A stretch of DNA of 41,810 bases from an uncultured Flavobacteriales bacterium (GTDB taxonomy: Bacteria; Bacteroidota; Bacteroidia; Palsa-965), in the NCBI GenBank assembly GCA_903873905.1, contig CAIQQJ010000116.1:1-41810 (forward strand). Reading direction: 5' to 3'. The position numbers and the translations under genes were made by a program. Shown here piece after piece: positions 33,045-41,568 of this stretch. The notes beneath the pieces are model-generated. The model had not been told where the DNA came from and made no database searches. It saw nothing but the letters and a program-made list of their open reading frames with translations. Positions within the stretch are counted from its first letter, which is position 1. The number at the start of each line of letters is the position of its first letter.

Positions 33045-35531
33045 TTAGAAATGCACAATCATTCTTAGTGACAATTGGCGATTCGTTAGATAGTTTGGAA
33101 TTGCATAGGATCTTCCTGTTACATCTTTCACCCAGTAATAGGAAAGTGTGTTTTGCACTTGCAACAAATTATAAACTTCCACTCCAACCCAAAGCGATTT
33201 CATAAAGTGAAATGGATTGGAATCACGCAATGGTTTTTCAGGCTTGATGATTTGATAGGAGAAACCAATGTCAACTCTTCTATAGGGTGGCATTCTGAAA
33301 ATCGCCTTGTAACGTTCATGCGTTGGCGGACCAAATGGCAAACCACTTCCAAAAATCAATCCGAGATTCATTTTGCAATCAGGGAGAACAGGAAGATAAT
33401 CCTGAAAATATAAAGCGAAAGTGACCAACTGATCTGTAGGCCTTGGAATATATCCAGGCGTTTGTAGAATGCTGTCTTTTCTGACATTGTTGTACGTGTA
33501 GCCTGGAATGATTGTATCACCTGCGGAATTCAAATAGAGATAATAATTATCGTTGTACAAATCCTCTTTTGTGCGCATGATGGAAAGATTCGCCCACGAC
33601 TCAACACCTTTTACAATTTGTCCGTTCAATTTCAAATCAAGTCCGTATGCGTAACCGTGCGACAAATTAGAACCGAAATAAGTAATGCGCACATCGTTTA
33701 CTTCGTATGGAATTAAATGATCGAGATATTTGTAATACCCTTCTGCAATAAATCGCATTGGTCGTCCCCACGCTTTGAAAGTCCAATCGCTTCCAACAAC
33801 TGCGTGTGCAGAAGTTTGCGCCTTAATGTTTGAATTGATTTTTCCATCGAAGCCACGCATCTCTCTGTAAAATGGTGGTTGATCATACAAACCTCCTGCC
33901 GCTTTGAACGTAATGTTTCTTTTCCAATTTGGTTTCCATGTCAGTTGCGCACGCGGACTTACGATGAGTTGATTGTTGAACGTCCAATAATTTGCACGAA
34001 GACCGATTGTCAATGAAAGGTGAGAGGAATCTTTTAAAATATTCAAGTAACGCACTTGGGAATATCCCGTCAATCGATTTGAAAAAAGTTGATTATTCAT
34101 TTTGACAACATCCTGAAGATCTAAACTGTTGCTTGGTAAATATGGAATGGAATAACCTGCAGAATCAACATAATTCCATTCACTCATTTGGTCCTTGATG
34201 CGATCATTTTCAAATCGTACTCCGAATGACCAGGTGAATTTTTCGCCAGTTCGCCATGTTTTTATTTCAGCATTGTTCACCCAAGCATCCAAATAATTTC
34301 GCGCGTGATTGAGGAAAGTTCCAACACCACGATTGAAAGCTACTTGTCCGAAAGTAGGTTTTCCAAAATCAGCTTCAAGTTGATCAATGTAATATTGTCC
34401 TTGCACATCGAAGGCTTCAGATTCATAGGTATTGAAAGAAGAAAAAATAAATTTCGTACGCCAATGGTGATGATCATCGTAGTTCAATGAAAGTGCGTTG
34501 AACGTGGTTTGAAATCGATTTATTTCCTGACCATCAAAATAAACCGTGAAGCGAAGTGCATTGTTCAATGTTCCGAAATCGGTTTCACGAGTGGCAGGAA
34601 CTAAATTGTAACGATTTTCCGCATACGATCCGAGATAATCAAGCGACCAACGATCACTGAAATTGTAAGTGAGAAATGCTTGCGCATCGTTGAAATTTGT
34701 TTTGTAATCGCCATGCGTATCCAGTGAACGCAACAAATAGCGATTTGATTTGTTCCGGATTCCAATCATCCAAGTAAAACGGCGATTATCAGATGCGCCT
34801 TCAACTTCAGCATTGAATCCCAACAAACTTGCAGAGGCAACACCTTTGAATTTTGAAGGAGTGCGATAATGGATATCGAGAACAGACGACATTTTGTCGC
34901 CGTACTTTGCTTCGAATCCTCCAGTTGAAAAATAAATTTCATCGGTCATATCCGTGTTCACAAAACTCAATCCTTCTTGCTGACCGGAACGTGTAAGAAA
35001 TGGGCGATACACTTCAATGTCGTTTACATAAACTAAATTTTCATCAAAGTTTCCACCACGCACGGAATATTGATTGCTCATTTCATTGCTGGATTGCGCA
35101 CCGGCAAAGCGAAGAATTGCAGAAACATCGACGCTTGGCCCTGGAAGATGTTCGAAAATTATTGGAGGAATATAATCGCGAGGACGTTGTTCATTGATGA
35201 TGACCGTATCGCCAACATTATTTTTTTTGCTGAGTGTAACGTTCAAATGAAATTCTTCTCCAGTAGAAAGATTTAAAGTTTGTCGATAAGGAATATAGCC
35301 ACTGCGAACCACCACAACTGTTACATCAACACCGGAAGGAATTGTTATTTTATAATATCCGCTTTCATTCGTGTAAATAGCAGCCTTGCTTCCTACATAA
35401 CCGACATAGGCAAAGTCAACTGGAACACCGAGCGAGTCTCTTATTTTTCCATCAACACTTGCGGTTTGCGCATGTAAATTCGAAACAATTGCTGAGAGAA
35501 AAAATGATGTTATTAGTAGTGAATGTTTCAC
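33045..35531 (-). CDS. TonB-dependent outer-membrane receptor with CarboxypepD_reg-like domain
   Basis: No ATG precedes the conserved region. The GTG at 35531 is chosen because it starts a clean signal peptide (GTG-encoded Met, then KHSLLITSFFLSAIVSNLHAQ); TTG codons at 35546 and 35636 are alternatives. The 828-aa product has an N-terminal carboxypeptidase-regulatory-like domain (about 25-105), a plug (YSVRGGNFDENLVYVNDIEV; STGGFEAKYGDKMSSVLDI) and a large barrel ending LSLRMIVHF with a terminal Phe. This layout matches Bacteroidota receptors for TonB-driven uptake; the ligand is unknown and no SusD gene is adjacent, so SusC/D-type glycan uptake is unlikely. It is probably co-transcribed with the small gene upstream. 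Confidence 0.9.
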   Translation of the reverse strand: MKHSLLITSFFLSAIVSNLHAQTASVDGKIRDSLGVPVDFAYVGYVGSKAAIYTNESGYYKITIPSGVDVTVVVVRSGYIPYRQTLNLSTGEEFHLNVTLSKKNNVGDTVIINEQRPRDYIPPIIFEHLPGPSVDVSAILRFAGAQSSNEMSNQYSVRGGNFDENLVYVNDIEVYRPFLTRSGQQEGLSFVNTDMTDEIYFSTGGFEAKYGDKMSSVLDIHYRTPSKFKGVASASLLGFNAEVEGASDNRRFTWMIGIRNKSNRYLLRSLDTHGDYKTNFNDAQAFLTYNFSDRWSLDYLGSYAENRYNLVPATRETDFGTLNNALRFTVYFDGQEINRFQTTFNALSLNYDDHHHWRTKFIFSSFNTYESEAFDVQGQYYIDQLEADFGKPTFGQVAFNRGVGTFLNHARNYLDAWVNNAEIKTWRTGEKFTWSFGVRFENDRIKDQMSEWNYVDSAGYSIPYLPSNSLDLQDVVKMNNQLFSNRLTGYSQVRYLNILKDSSHLSLTIGLRANYWTFNNQLIVSPRAQLTWKPNWKRNITFKAAGGLYDQPPFYREMRGFDGKINSNIKAQTSAHAVVGSDWTFKAWGRPMRFIAEGYYKYLDHLIPYEVNDVRITYFGSNLSHGYAYGLDLKLNGQIVKGVESWANLSIMRTKEDLYNDNYYLYLNSAGDTIIPGYTYNNVRKDSILQTPGYIPRPTDQLVTFALYFQDYLPVLPDCKMNLGLIFGSGLPFGPPTHERYKAIFRMPPYRRVDIGFSYQIIKPEKPLRDSNPFHFMKSLWVGVEVYNLLQVQNTLSYYWVKDVTGRSYAIPNYLTNRQLSLRMIVHF

Positions 35532-35675
35532 TTTGAGTTTACGCAACGCAAAAAAAACAGATTCCAAAACCTTTCTTAAAACAAGGCCTTGGAATCCGGA
35601 AATAGAAATCTTGATTTTTGAATCGATAACGTGCAATTTATTTCCTGTTATTTTTTTGTGAATCTCGAATACAGA

Positions 35676-36332
35676 CTACTTTTTTTTCAAATCACCATTC
35701 TGAACGGATTGAATAAAACGTGCCCAAGCTATTGGGTTTAATAAATTATTCGGAGGTTTTTGGCCGGCATAATAATTTTTGTTCACTTGTTGTTGCATCG
35801 ATGAAGCGTAAACCATTCCCCCATCCATTGTGACATTCTGCGCCTCACGAATCATTGCTGCTTGCGAAAGATTTGCACGCGCGTGTTCAAGATCGTCGCC
35901 TGGAACAGTTGCAGTTAGGAATGCATTTTTGAATTGGTCTCTTGATGGCCACGGATATATAACAGCTTCGTGCAAAATAATTGTATCAGTATGCAAACCC
36001 TGTACGTGCGTATATTGGTTTGTAGTGAAAGTGTCGGCAATAATAAATGACGCTCTGTGATATCCCAAAGCATAAAAATCAATCGTGTCTTTTGGTTGAA
36101 CAACGATTGAATAATAACCTTTCATATTGCTGTATACACCGCGTTCGGTATGACGAACAACAATGGCAACGAATGGAAGAGGAGTAAGGCTATCGGCATC
36201 AACCGCGATTCCCGAAAACTGAATTATTTTTTTTGTGGAGTCGATTGCCGTTTGCGATTTTAATAATAGTGGTAACGCCATGCTTAAAGCACATATTAGC
36301 AGGAACTTACCAAAAACAGTTTTCAATCGCAT
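35676..36332 (-). CDS. Secreted CarboxypepD_reg-like protein upstream of the TonB receptor
   Basis: A 218-aa protein with a signal peptide (MRLKTVFGKFLLICALSMALPLLLKSQ, cleaved after about 27 residues). Residues about 38-110 form a carboxypeptidase-regulatory-like beta-sandwich (FSGIAVDADSLTPLPFVAIV; RGVYSNMKGYYSIVVQPKDT; FYALGYHRASF). The rest holds VIYPWPSRDQFKNAFL and a C-terminal helical part (LLNPIAWARFIQSVQNG) that I recall as a recurring Bacteroidota family. It comes first in the unit with the receptor gene. Its role is unknown; a periplasmic or outer-membrane partner of the receptor is inferred from the pairing. Confidence 0.8.
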   Translation of the reverse strand: MRLKTVFGKFLLICALSMALPLLLKSQTAIDSTKKIIQFSGIAVDADSLTPLPFVAIVVRHTERGVYSNMKGYYSIVVQPKDTIDFYALGYHRASFIIADTFTTNQYTHVQGLHTDTIILHEAVIYPWPSRDQFKNAFLTATVPGDDLEHARANLSQAAMIREAQNVTMDGGMVYASSMQQQVNKNYYAGQKPPNNLLNPIAWARFIQSVQNGDLKKK

Positions 36333-36336
36333 TGCT

Positions 36337-36344
36337 CAAAATTA
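36337..36344 (-). promoter_or_regulatory. Candidate -7 promoter element before the TonB receptor unit
   Basis: The minus strand reads TAATTTTG, matching TAnnTTTG, and ends four bases before the ATG at 36332, the third close case in this window with ispE and the glycosyltransferase gene. No TTTG is seen at the -33 position. The rest of the 247-bp gap to 36579 shows no gene. Confidence 0.4.
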
Positions 36345-36579
36345 ATGAAATATCAGAGGTTGAACTATGTAACTCCGTATTAAGACGTTTTATTGTGTTA
36401 AAGGTGGCTTTTTCGATTATAAATATCCATAACCAATGATGATTTGGCCAATGATTATTGTTGTGTTGATTTATTCCTGCCAAGGGACATTCTGTACGAA
36501 AATTCAAAATAATAACAGTTTTCACGCATTTAACAGAACAAATTGAGGCTTTTGGTTTTATTCTTTTTAAAATCTGCAA

Positions 36580-38001
36580 TCACCTTTTCAACTTTGGGTC
36601 TAGCGCATCTCGCAATCCATCACCAATTAAATTATATGCGGTTACCGTAATGAAAATTGCAATGCCTGGAAAAACAATCAGCCACCAAGCATGAAAATTA
36701 TCTTTCCCCTGACTCAATAGTTTTCCCCAGGTCACTAAATCTTTTGGTACACCAATTCCTAAAAAGGACAAACTTGATTCAATGAGAATTGCTCCTGCTA
36801 TTCCGAAAGCAATGGAAACAAGTGAAGGAGCCATTCCATTCAACAATGCATGACGAAAAATAATTCTGCTTTCCTTAAATCCCATTGCTTGTGCTGCTTG
36901 TATGTAATCCATACTTCGTATTCTTAAAAATTCCGCGCGTGTGAATCGTGCAATGCCTGTCCATGAAGTCAAACCGATTATTACCATTACATAAACTATT
37001 GATTCTTCTTTTGCCAATGATGCGAGTGATAAAATAAGAATCAATGTTGGAATGGAATTCAGGATTTCAATTGATCTGGAAATTATGGAGTCAACAGGAA
37101 CATAAACAAATTGTCCGAGTTTTTTCCCTTTGCTGAAAAGTTTTCCAAGTTTCGAAAAAATAAAAATCACCAATGAAAAAACCAGAATACTGATGATGAG
37201 TTGTAAAAGAAAGGATGAACCGGAATGTGCCATCGCATCTTTCAAAGTAAAACTTCTGAAACTGAAAGCGTAAAACCATGCTAATGGAATACCGATAATC
37301 ACCATCCAAAATTTCGCGCGTGTTGTTTGCAATCTTGTATCACCGAAATATCCGGCTAATGCGCCTAGGAATAATCCTAAAATGGATGCAATTCCCATTG
37401 ACAAAAATCCAATACTCAAGGAAACTCTTCCGCCGTGAATCAGTCCCGCCAAAACATCCTCGCCTGATTCATTTGTTCCAAGTAAATGTTTGAATCGCGC
37501 AGGCATGTAAAGTGTGTCACCTTTTCTGTCAATGAAACGTTGCGGATCATTTGGCCCAACATAATTTCTATTGTACCGATCACTTTTTCCTGGCGACCAA
37601 GTAATAGGAGCCCAAATAACAGATTCAAGATTCATTCTTTTCCATTCGACCAAATCGAGTTGAATGTTTTCTTCAATTCCTGTTTTGGAATTCTTGATGT
37701 GATAATTATTGGCGAATGAAAATGCAGGAAAAAAAGTTTGTCCTTGATATTTCATGTACAAGGGACGTTCATTTGCAAGAATAGGAGCGAGAAGTGCCAA
37801 TACAAGCAAAAAGGCCAAAATATAAAGTGAAAAATACGCAGGTTTATTTTTTTTGAATTGTTTCCAAGCATATTTCCTGAAAGAAAAATCCTTGCCTGAA
37901 ATTTTTGCAGAATCCTCCTCATTTTTAATCAAAACGGTTTTATCCACCGTTCTCTCTTGAGAATGTTGCGCTTCAGGATTCGATTTTTTTTCTTCCGACA
38001 T
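36580..38001 (-). CDS. Oligopeptide ABC transporter permease, OppC/YejE-like, enlarged
   Basis: A 473-aa inner-membrane permease, compared with about 300 aa for OppC and 340 for YejE. A cytoplasmic N-terminal extension (about 1-50, charged) precedes membrane segment 1. A periplasmic insertion at about 80-180 (MKYQGQTFFPAF, WAPITWSP, PARFKHLLGTNESGEDVLAGL) resembles the corresponding region of YejE. An extra pair of membrane segments lies at about 230-290, before DSIISRSIEILNSIPTLILIL. The EAA loop QAAQAMGFKESRIIFRHALLNG binds the ATPase, and LGIGVPKDLVTWGKLL is canonical. It is the last gene of a three-gene unit; no OppD or OppF ATPase gene follows, so those must be encoded elsewhere. Confidence 0.9.
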   Translation of the reverse strand: MSEEKKSNPEAQHSQERTVDKTVLIKNEEDSAKISGKDFSFRKYAWKQFKKNKPAYFSLYILAFLLVLALLAPILANERPLYMKYQGQTFFPAFSFANNYHIKNSKTGIEENIQLDLVEWKRMNLESVIWAPITWSPGKSDRYNRNYVGPNDPQRFIDRKGDTLYMPARFKHLLGTNESGEDVLAGLIHGGRVSLSIGFLSMGIASILGLFLGALAGYFGDTRLQTTRAKFWMVIIGIPLAWFYAFSFRSFTLKDAMAHSGSSFLLQLIISILVFSLVIFIFSKLGKLFSKGKKLGQFVYVPVDSIISRSIEILNSIPTLILILSLASLAKEESIVYVMVIIGLTSWTGIARFTRAEFLRIRSMDYIQAAQAMGFKESRIIFRHALLNGMAPSLVSIAFGIAGAILIESSLSFLGIGVPKDLVTWGKLLSQGKDNFHAWWLIVFPGIAIFITVTAYNLIGDGLRDALDPKLKR

Positions 38002-38008
38002 ACCTGAA

Positions 38009-39517
38009 TTATTTCGAATAGGTTATTCGTGGATCAACAACAGCATAAAGAATATCAGCAACGAGATAACCGATGAGTGTTAGGAAACCTGACAATGAAA
38101 AAACACAGACAATCATGGGATAATCTTTTGAAGAAATCGCTTGAAAAATTTCCTGTCCCATTCCTGGAATTCCGAAAATTACTTCAATGATCACAGCACC
38201 GCCCACTGCCGCAGGAAAAATATTTGCAAAAACTGTTATGATGGGCAGCAAGGCATTTCTCAATGCGTGTTTGTAAATCACCAAATAATTTGAAAGGCCT
38301 TTTGCTTTCGCCGTTCTGATATAATCCTGGCTGATTACTTCGAGCATGGAAACGCGCATGGTTCTACTTAGGAAGGCAAATGAGCTGTACGTGTAGCACG
38401 CAAGAGGAAGGATGAGATAAGGCAATGTGATTTTAAATTTCCCCCACAATGAAATTCCATCGGGATAACCAGTTGCAGGTTTTACTCCATTCGCAGGAAA
38501 AATATTGAATACCGCAGGATTTGCAAAAAGCAGTAACAATAATGTTGCCATGAAAAATATGGCTGTGGAATATAACATAAACAATACAACAGAAGAGCCA
38601 TGATCAAAAACACTTCCACGTTTTTCTGCGGCACGAATTCCTATTGGAATGCTAATGAGATATGCAAGAAAAACTGACATGATCGTAAAAAACAGCGACC
38701 ACGGAATGGCACGCGTAATTGTTTTTGTAACGGCTTGTTTTGTTGCAAAAGAAGTTCCGAAATCACCTCGAATAATTCCTTCCGTATTTCCCCAACCTTT
38801 ACCTGTAAGCCAATTCCCATCTCCAAAAATCCAACGGTGATATTGATTGTATCCATAAAATCGGATGCATGGAATCCAATTTTTCCATTGGGAAGAATTT
38901 ACTTTCATATCCTCAAATGATTGCCGACAAGAGGGCAATGCTTTGTGGAGAAAATAAAGCGGTGAATGATTTCCCAATGAAGATTCCGCTGCCATCATTT
39001 TTTGAAGTTTGGAAAGTTTGCTTGAAATAACCACTTCCTCATAACATACCGACAACGCGTAAATTTCTTGGCGGGCTTCATCGACATGTTGATTGGTTAT
39101 TTCAATTCCTTGCTGCGCATATGCAACAGAATCAGGAGCAACAGAATTTATTTTTTTTGTAATTGATTCGAGCGCTTTCAACCAAGCATTGATGGAATTC
39201 CAATTTCCATATTGGTCAATCAACCGTTCAATTGCATTTTTTTTATTTGAATCAAAAACTTTATAAATTGTATCGGGAGAGGCTAAACTTCCAATTGTAA
39301 AATAAAATACAGGAAGATCAAGGCCCAGTCTATGACGAAGCAATTGTTTTTCATGAGAAGTATTTGCATTGAATGTTCCAGGCTTTTCTTTCACACCTGA
39401 ATAAAGTGATTCAACAGGATCACCTGGAGAATTAATGCTAATGACAAATGCCATCAAGGAGATAACAAATAGTGTGGGAATAAAAACGAAAATGCGTTTA
39501 CTAATATATTTCAGCAT
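38009..39517 (-). CDS. Oligopeptide ABC transporter permease, OppB-like, with large insertion
   Basis: A 502-aa permease, compared with about 310-340 aa for OppB. The N-terminal segment ISKRIFVFIPTLFVISLMAFV and PGDPVESLYSG, then RHRLGLDLPVFYF, are canonical. About 170 residues of mainly helical, charged sequence (roughly 78-245) follow before the motif GIIRGDFGTSF, at the position of the first periplasmic loop. The rest is standard, with the EAA loop RTAKAKGLSNYLVIYKHALRNALLP and the end VADILYAVVDPRITYSK. The ATG at 39517 follows the binding-protein gene by 16 bp, and its stop is seven bases before the OppC-like start. Confidence 0.9.
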   Translation of the reverse strand: MLKYISKRIFVFIPTLFVISLMAFVISINSPGDPVESLYSGVKEKPGTFNANTSHEKQLLRHRLGLDLPVFYFTIGSLASPDTIYKVFDSNKKNAIERLIDQYGNWNSINAWLKALESITKKINSVAPDSVAYAQQGIEITNQHVDEARQEIYALSVCYEEVVISSKLSKLQKMMAAESSLGNHSPLYFLHKALPSCRQSFEDMKVNSSQWKNWIPCIRFYGYNQYHRWIFGDGNWLTGKGWGNTEGIIRGDFGTSFATKQAVTKTITRAIPWSLFFTIMSVFLAYLISIPIGIRAAEKRGSVFDHGSSVVLFMLYSTAIFFMATLLLLLFANPAVFNIFPANGVKPATGYPDGISLWGKFKITLPYLILPLACYTYSSFAFLSRTMRVSMLEVISQDYIRTAKAKGLSNYLVIYKHALRNALLPIITVFANIFPAAVGGAVIIEVIFGIPGMGQEIFQAISSKDYPMIVCVFSLSGFLTLIGYLVADILYAVVDPRITYSK

Positions 39518-39533
39518 CGTTTTAATTCTGAAC

Positions 39534-41411
39534 TCAGTTCACCGGAGCAATTCTTGCCCTATTTCCAGGTGACATCAATCGAAGATTATTGATTTTCATG
39601 CCCGGTCTTTCATAATAGAAATCGGCATTGTCAAATCGTTTATGAATGACCATTTTTCTTGGTGCTGAGAATAGAAAAACATATGGTTGTTCGTCGTAAA
39701 TAATTTTCTGTAAACGTTTTTCCATTGGCATTCTTTCTGTAGCATCAATTGTTGTTCTCAACGAATCAATGAGAGCATCCGATTGGGTAGTACCAAAGCC
39801 AATAAAATTTGAACCATTGTTACCCCAAGAAGTGGAATGCCATACCTGTTTATAATCTTCCGCTGCAAATCCTCCAGACCATGCGCCGAGATACATATCG
39901 AATTTATGTTGTGCAAGAAGCTCATTCATAGCACTGAATTCAATTACTTTGACATCCACTTTTATTCCTGCAGGGTACATGGCTTTTGCTACATCAGTTG
40001 CAATACTTAAAAAAATTGGACCTTGTGAAATATACAGTTCGCATTCAAACTGAACTTTTTTTCCATCAATCATTTTATCGCGGATATTATCACCGTCCGT
40101 ATCTATCCAGCCTGCTTCCTCCAATAATTGTTTTGCTTTTTCAATAGCATATGGAATGGGTTGCAATGTTGCATCATAAATGTCTTTATTTATTGGGGAA
40201 ACCAAACTTGTCATGCGTAATGCTTTACCAGAAAAATAATTATTGTTGAGGTCATTCACTGGCGTAAGATAAGCCATGGCTCTTCGTACGCGCACATCCG
40301 TAAAAAATGGAATCCGATTGACAGCTGCTGGTTTCATGTTCAATCCCATATACTGGTAACCGAAATTTGGAACAAAAGCATAATGATAATTGCGGGTGAA
40401 ATTGCTGTCTTTACTCAGTTCAACCAAGCCTCGTGTACTGATCCAGGAAGAGGCGTCGATGGTTTGTTGTGCCAAAGAAATTGCAATGTTATTGTCATCA
40501 AGGTTCAATTTGAAAATTATTTTTTCCGGTAATGCCACATCATACATGTTCGGATTTTTCAATTTGGACGTCCAATGATTTTTCTTTTTTGTTAATTCGA
40601 TTCTTTGCTGTTCTTCCCAAGCTGTAATCTTATAAGCTCCTAGGCCATTGAAGAAATTTATATCGTGACCATATTTTTCATCATTGAATTCCTTCGCCCA
40701 CATTTCGAGATCTCCATGTTTCTTCTTTGTAAAACTTGAATCATCAAATAGTCCCATTGAATAATTGGAAAGAATATTTTTTGGATCGAGAAATTTCTTT
40801 TGCAAAATTGGCATATCAGCAAATACGGCATCGTTTTGAATGTATTTTGCTTTCATTAGAACATAAAATTTCCGCGGATTGGATGGATCTTTCTCAATTG
40901 ATTTTACATAATCAAAAGTTGAGCGAGCAAAAGCATCATCGGTCAATGGACATTTCCAAGCCATGACGGTAAATAGTACATCATCAACACTTAATTGCGT
41001 TCCATCATCCCAAGTTGGTTCTTCTTTTAATTCGTAAGAATAACGTAACCCATCTGATGAAACGCTTGGCAACGACTTGATTAAATCAGGTCGAAATTTC
41101 AAATCCTCCATATCTGAACTAACCAGAAAGCGTTGTGTAAAACTCATTATTACGAGGGCAGCATCCGTATTTAATCCATTCGTTGGATGAAGACTTCCAG
41201 GTTCGGCTTTCCATTGATACACTACAACATTTTCTTTGGACCAATCACTTTCCCATTTTGTGGCGCCATTGGTATGAATAAATTTGACGGAAGTGTCAAT
41301 GTTGGAATTTTTTGTTGAGTCGTTATTTTGAAATTTGCCTTCAGGTGAACCACAAGTAGAAAGCAGCAAAACAGTGGTAATGGCGAAAAAGCAATACTTG
41401 AAAAGACCCAT
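39534..41411 (-). CDS. Oligopeptide ABC transporter substrate-binding lipoprotein
   Basis: The start at 41411 gives a lipoprotein signal MGLFKYCFFAITTVLLLSTC (Cys20); the upstream extension of 48 codons is not protein-like and covers a promoter element. The 625-aa product belongs to the SBP_bac_5 (OppA/DppA) family: FRPDLIKSLPSVSSDGLRYSY, WDDGTQLSVDDVLFTVMAW, VRRAMAYLTPVNDLNNNY, AKQLLEEAGWIDTDGDNIRD and the late YLGAWSGGFAAEDYKQVWHS. It captures peptides or similar ligands in the periplasm for the two permeases downstream. First gene of the transporter unit. Confidence 0.94.
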   Translation of the reverse strand: MGLFKYCFFAITTVLLLSTCGSPEGKFQNNDSTKNSNIDTSVKFIHTNGATKWESDWSKENVVVYQWKAEPGSLHPTNGLNTDAALVIMSFTQRFLVSSDMEDLKFRPDLIKSLPSVSSDGLRYSYELKEEPTWDDGTQLSVDDVLFTVMAWKCPLTDDAFARSTFDYVKSIEKDPSNPRKFYVLMKAKYIQNDAVFADMPILQKKFLDPKNILSNYSMGLFDDSSFTKKKHGDLEMWAKEFNDEKYGHDINFFNGLGAYKITAWEEQQRIELTKKKNHWTSKLKNPNMYDVALPEKIIFKLNLDDNNIAISLAQQTIDASSWISTRGLVELSKDSNFTRNYHYAFVPNFGYQYMGLNMKPAAVNRIPFFTDVRVRRAMAYLTPVNDLNNNYFSGKALRMTSLVSPINKDIYDATLQPIPYAIEKAKQLLEEAGWIDTDGDNIRDKMIDGKKVQFECELYISQGPIFLSIATDVAKAMYPAGIKVDVKVIEFSAMNELLAQHKFDMYLGAWSGGFAAEDYKQVWHSTSWGNNGSNFIGFGTTQSDALIDSLRTTIDATERMPMEKRLQKIIYDEQPYVFLFSAPRKMVIHKRFDNADFYYERPGMKINNLRLMSPGNRARIAPVN

Positions 41412-41439
41412 GTGCAATTGATTGGTGAGGGGATGAATG

Positions 41440-41447
41440 CAAATATA
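41440..41447 (-). promoter_or_regulatory. Candidate -7 promoter element for the oligopeptide transporter unit
   Basis: The minus strand reads TATATTTG, matching TAnnTTTG, 28 bases upstream of the ATG at 41411. A TTTG at 41484-41481 is 33 bases away, further than usual. Confidence 0.45.
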
Positions 41448-41539
41448 ACATCTGAAACCCACGCCGGCACTTGAATTGGGCAAATTAGCCAAGCCTAAAA
41501 TTGCAGTATAAATACACGTAGTATGCTCGAAAGTTTTTT

Positions 41540-41547
41540 TACCTTTG
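41540..41547 (+). promoter_or_regulatory. Candidate -7 promoter element for the tRNA-Ser-like array
   Basis: TACCTTTG matches TAnnTTTG and lies 21 bases upstream of the first tRNA-Ser-like unit at 41569, the spacing expected for a short-leader tRNA transcript. No clear -33 element. It suggests that the array is transcribed. Confidence 0.45.
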
Positions 41548-41568
41548 CGCCTCAATAATTTACCATCA

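Noticed and set aside
38641-38920. Short frames on both strands within the OppB-like gene
   Set aside because: They overlap a well-supported coding region and have no recognisable motif or signal peptide.
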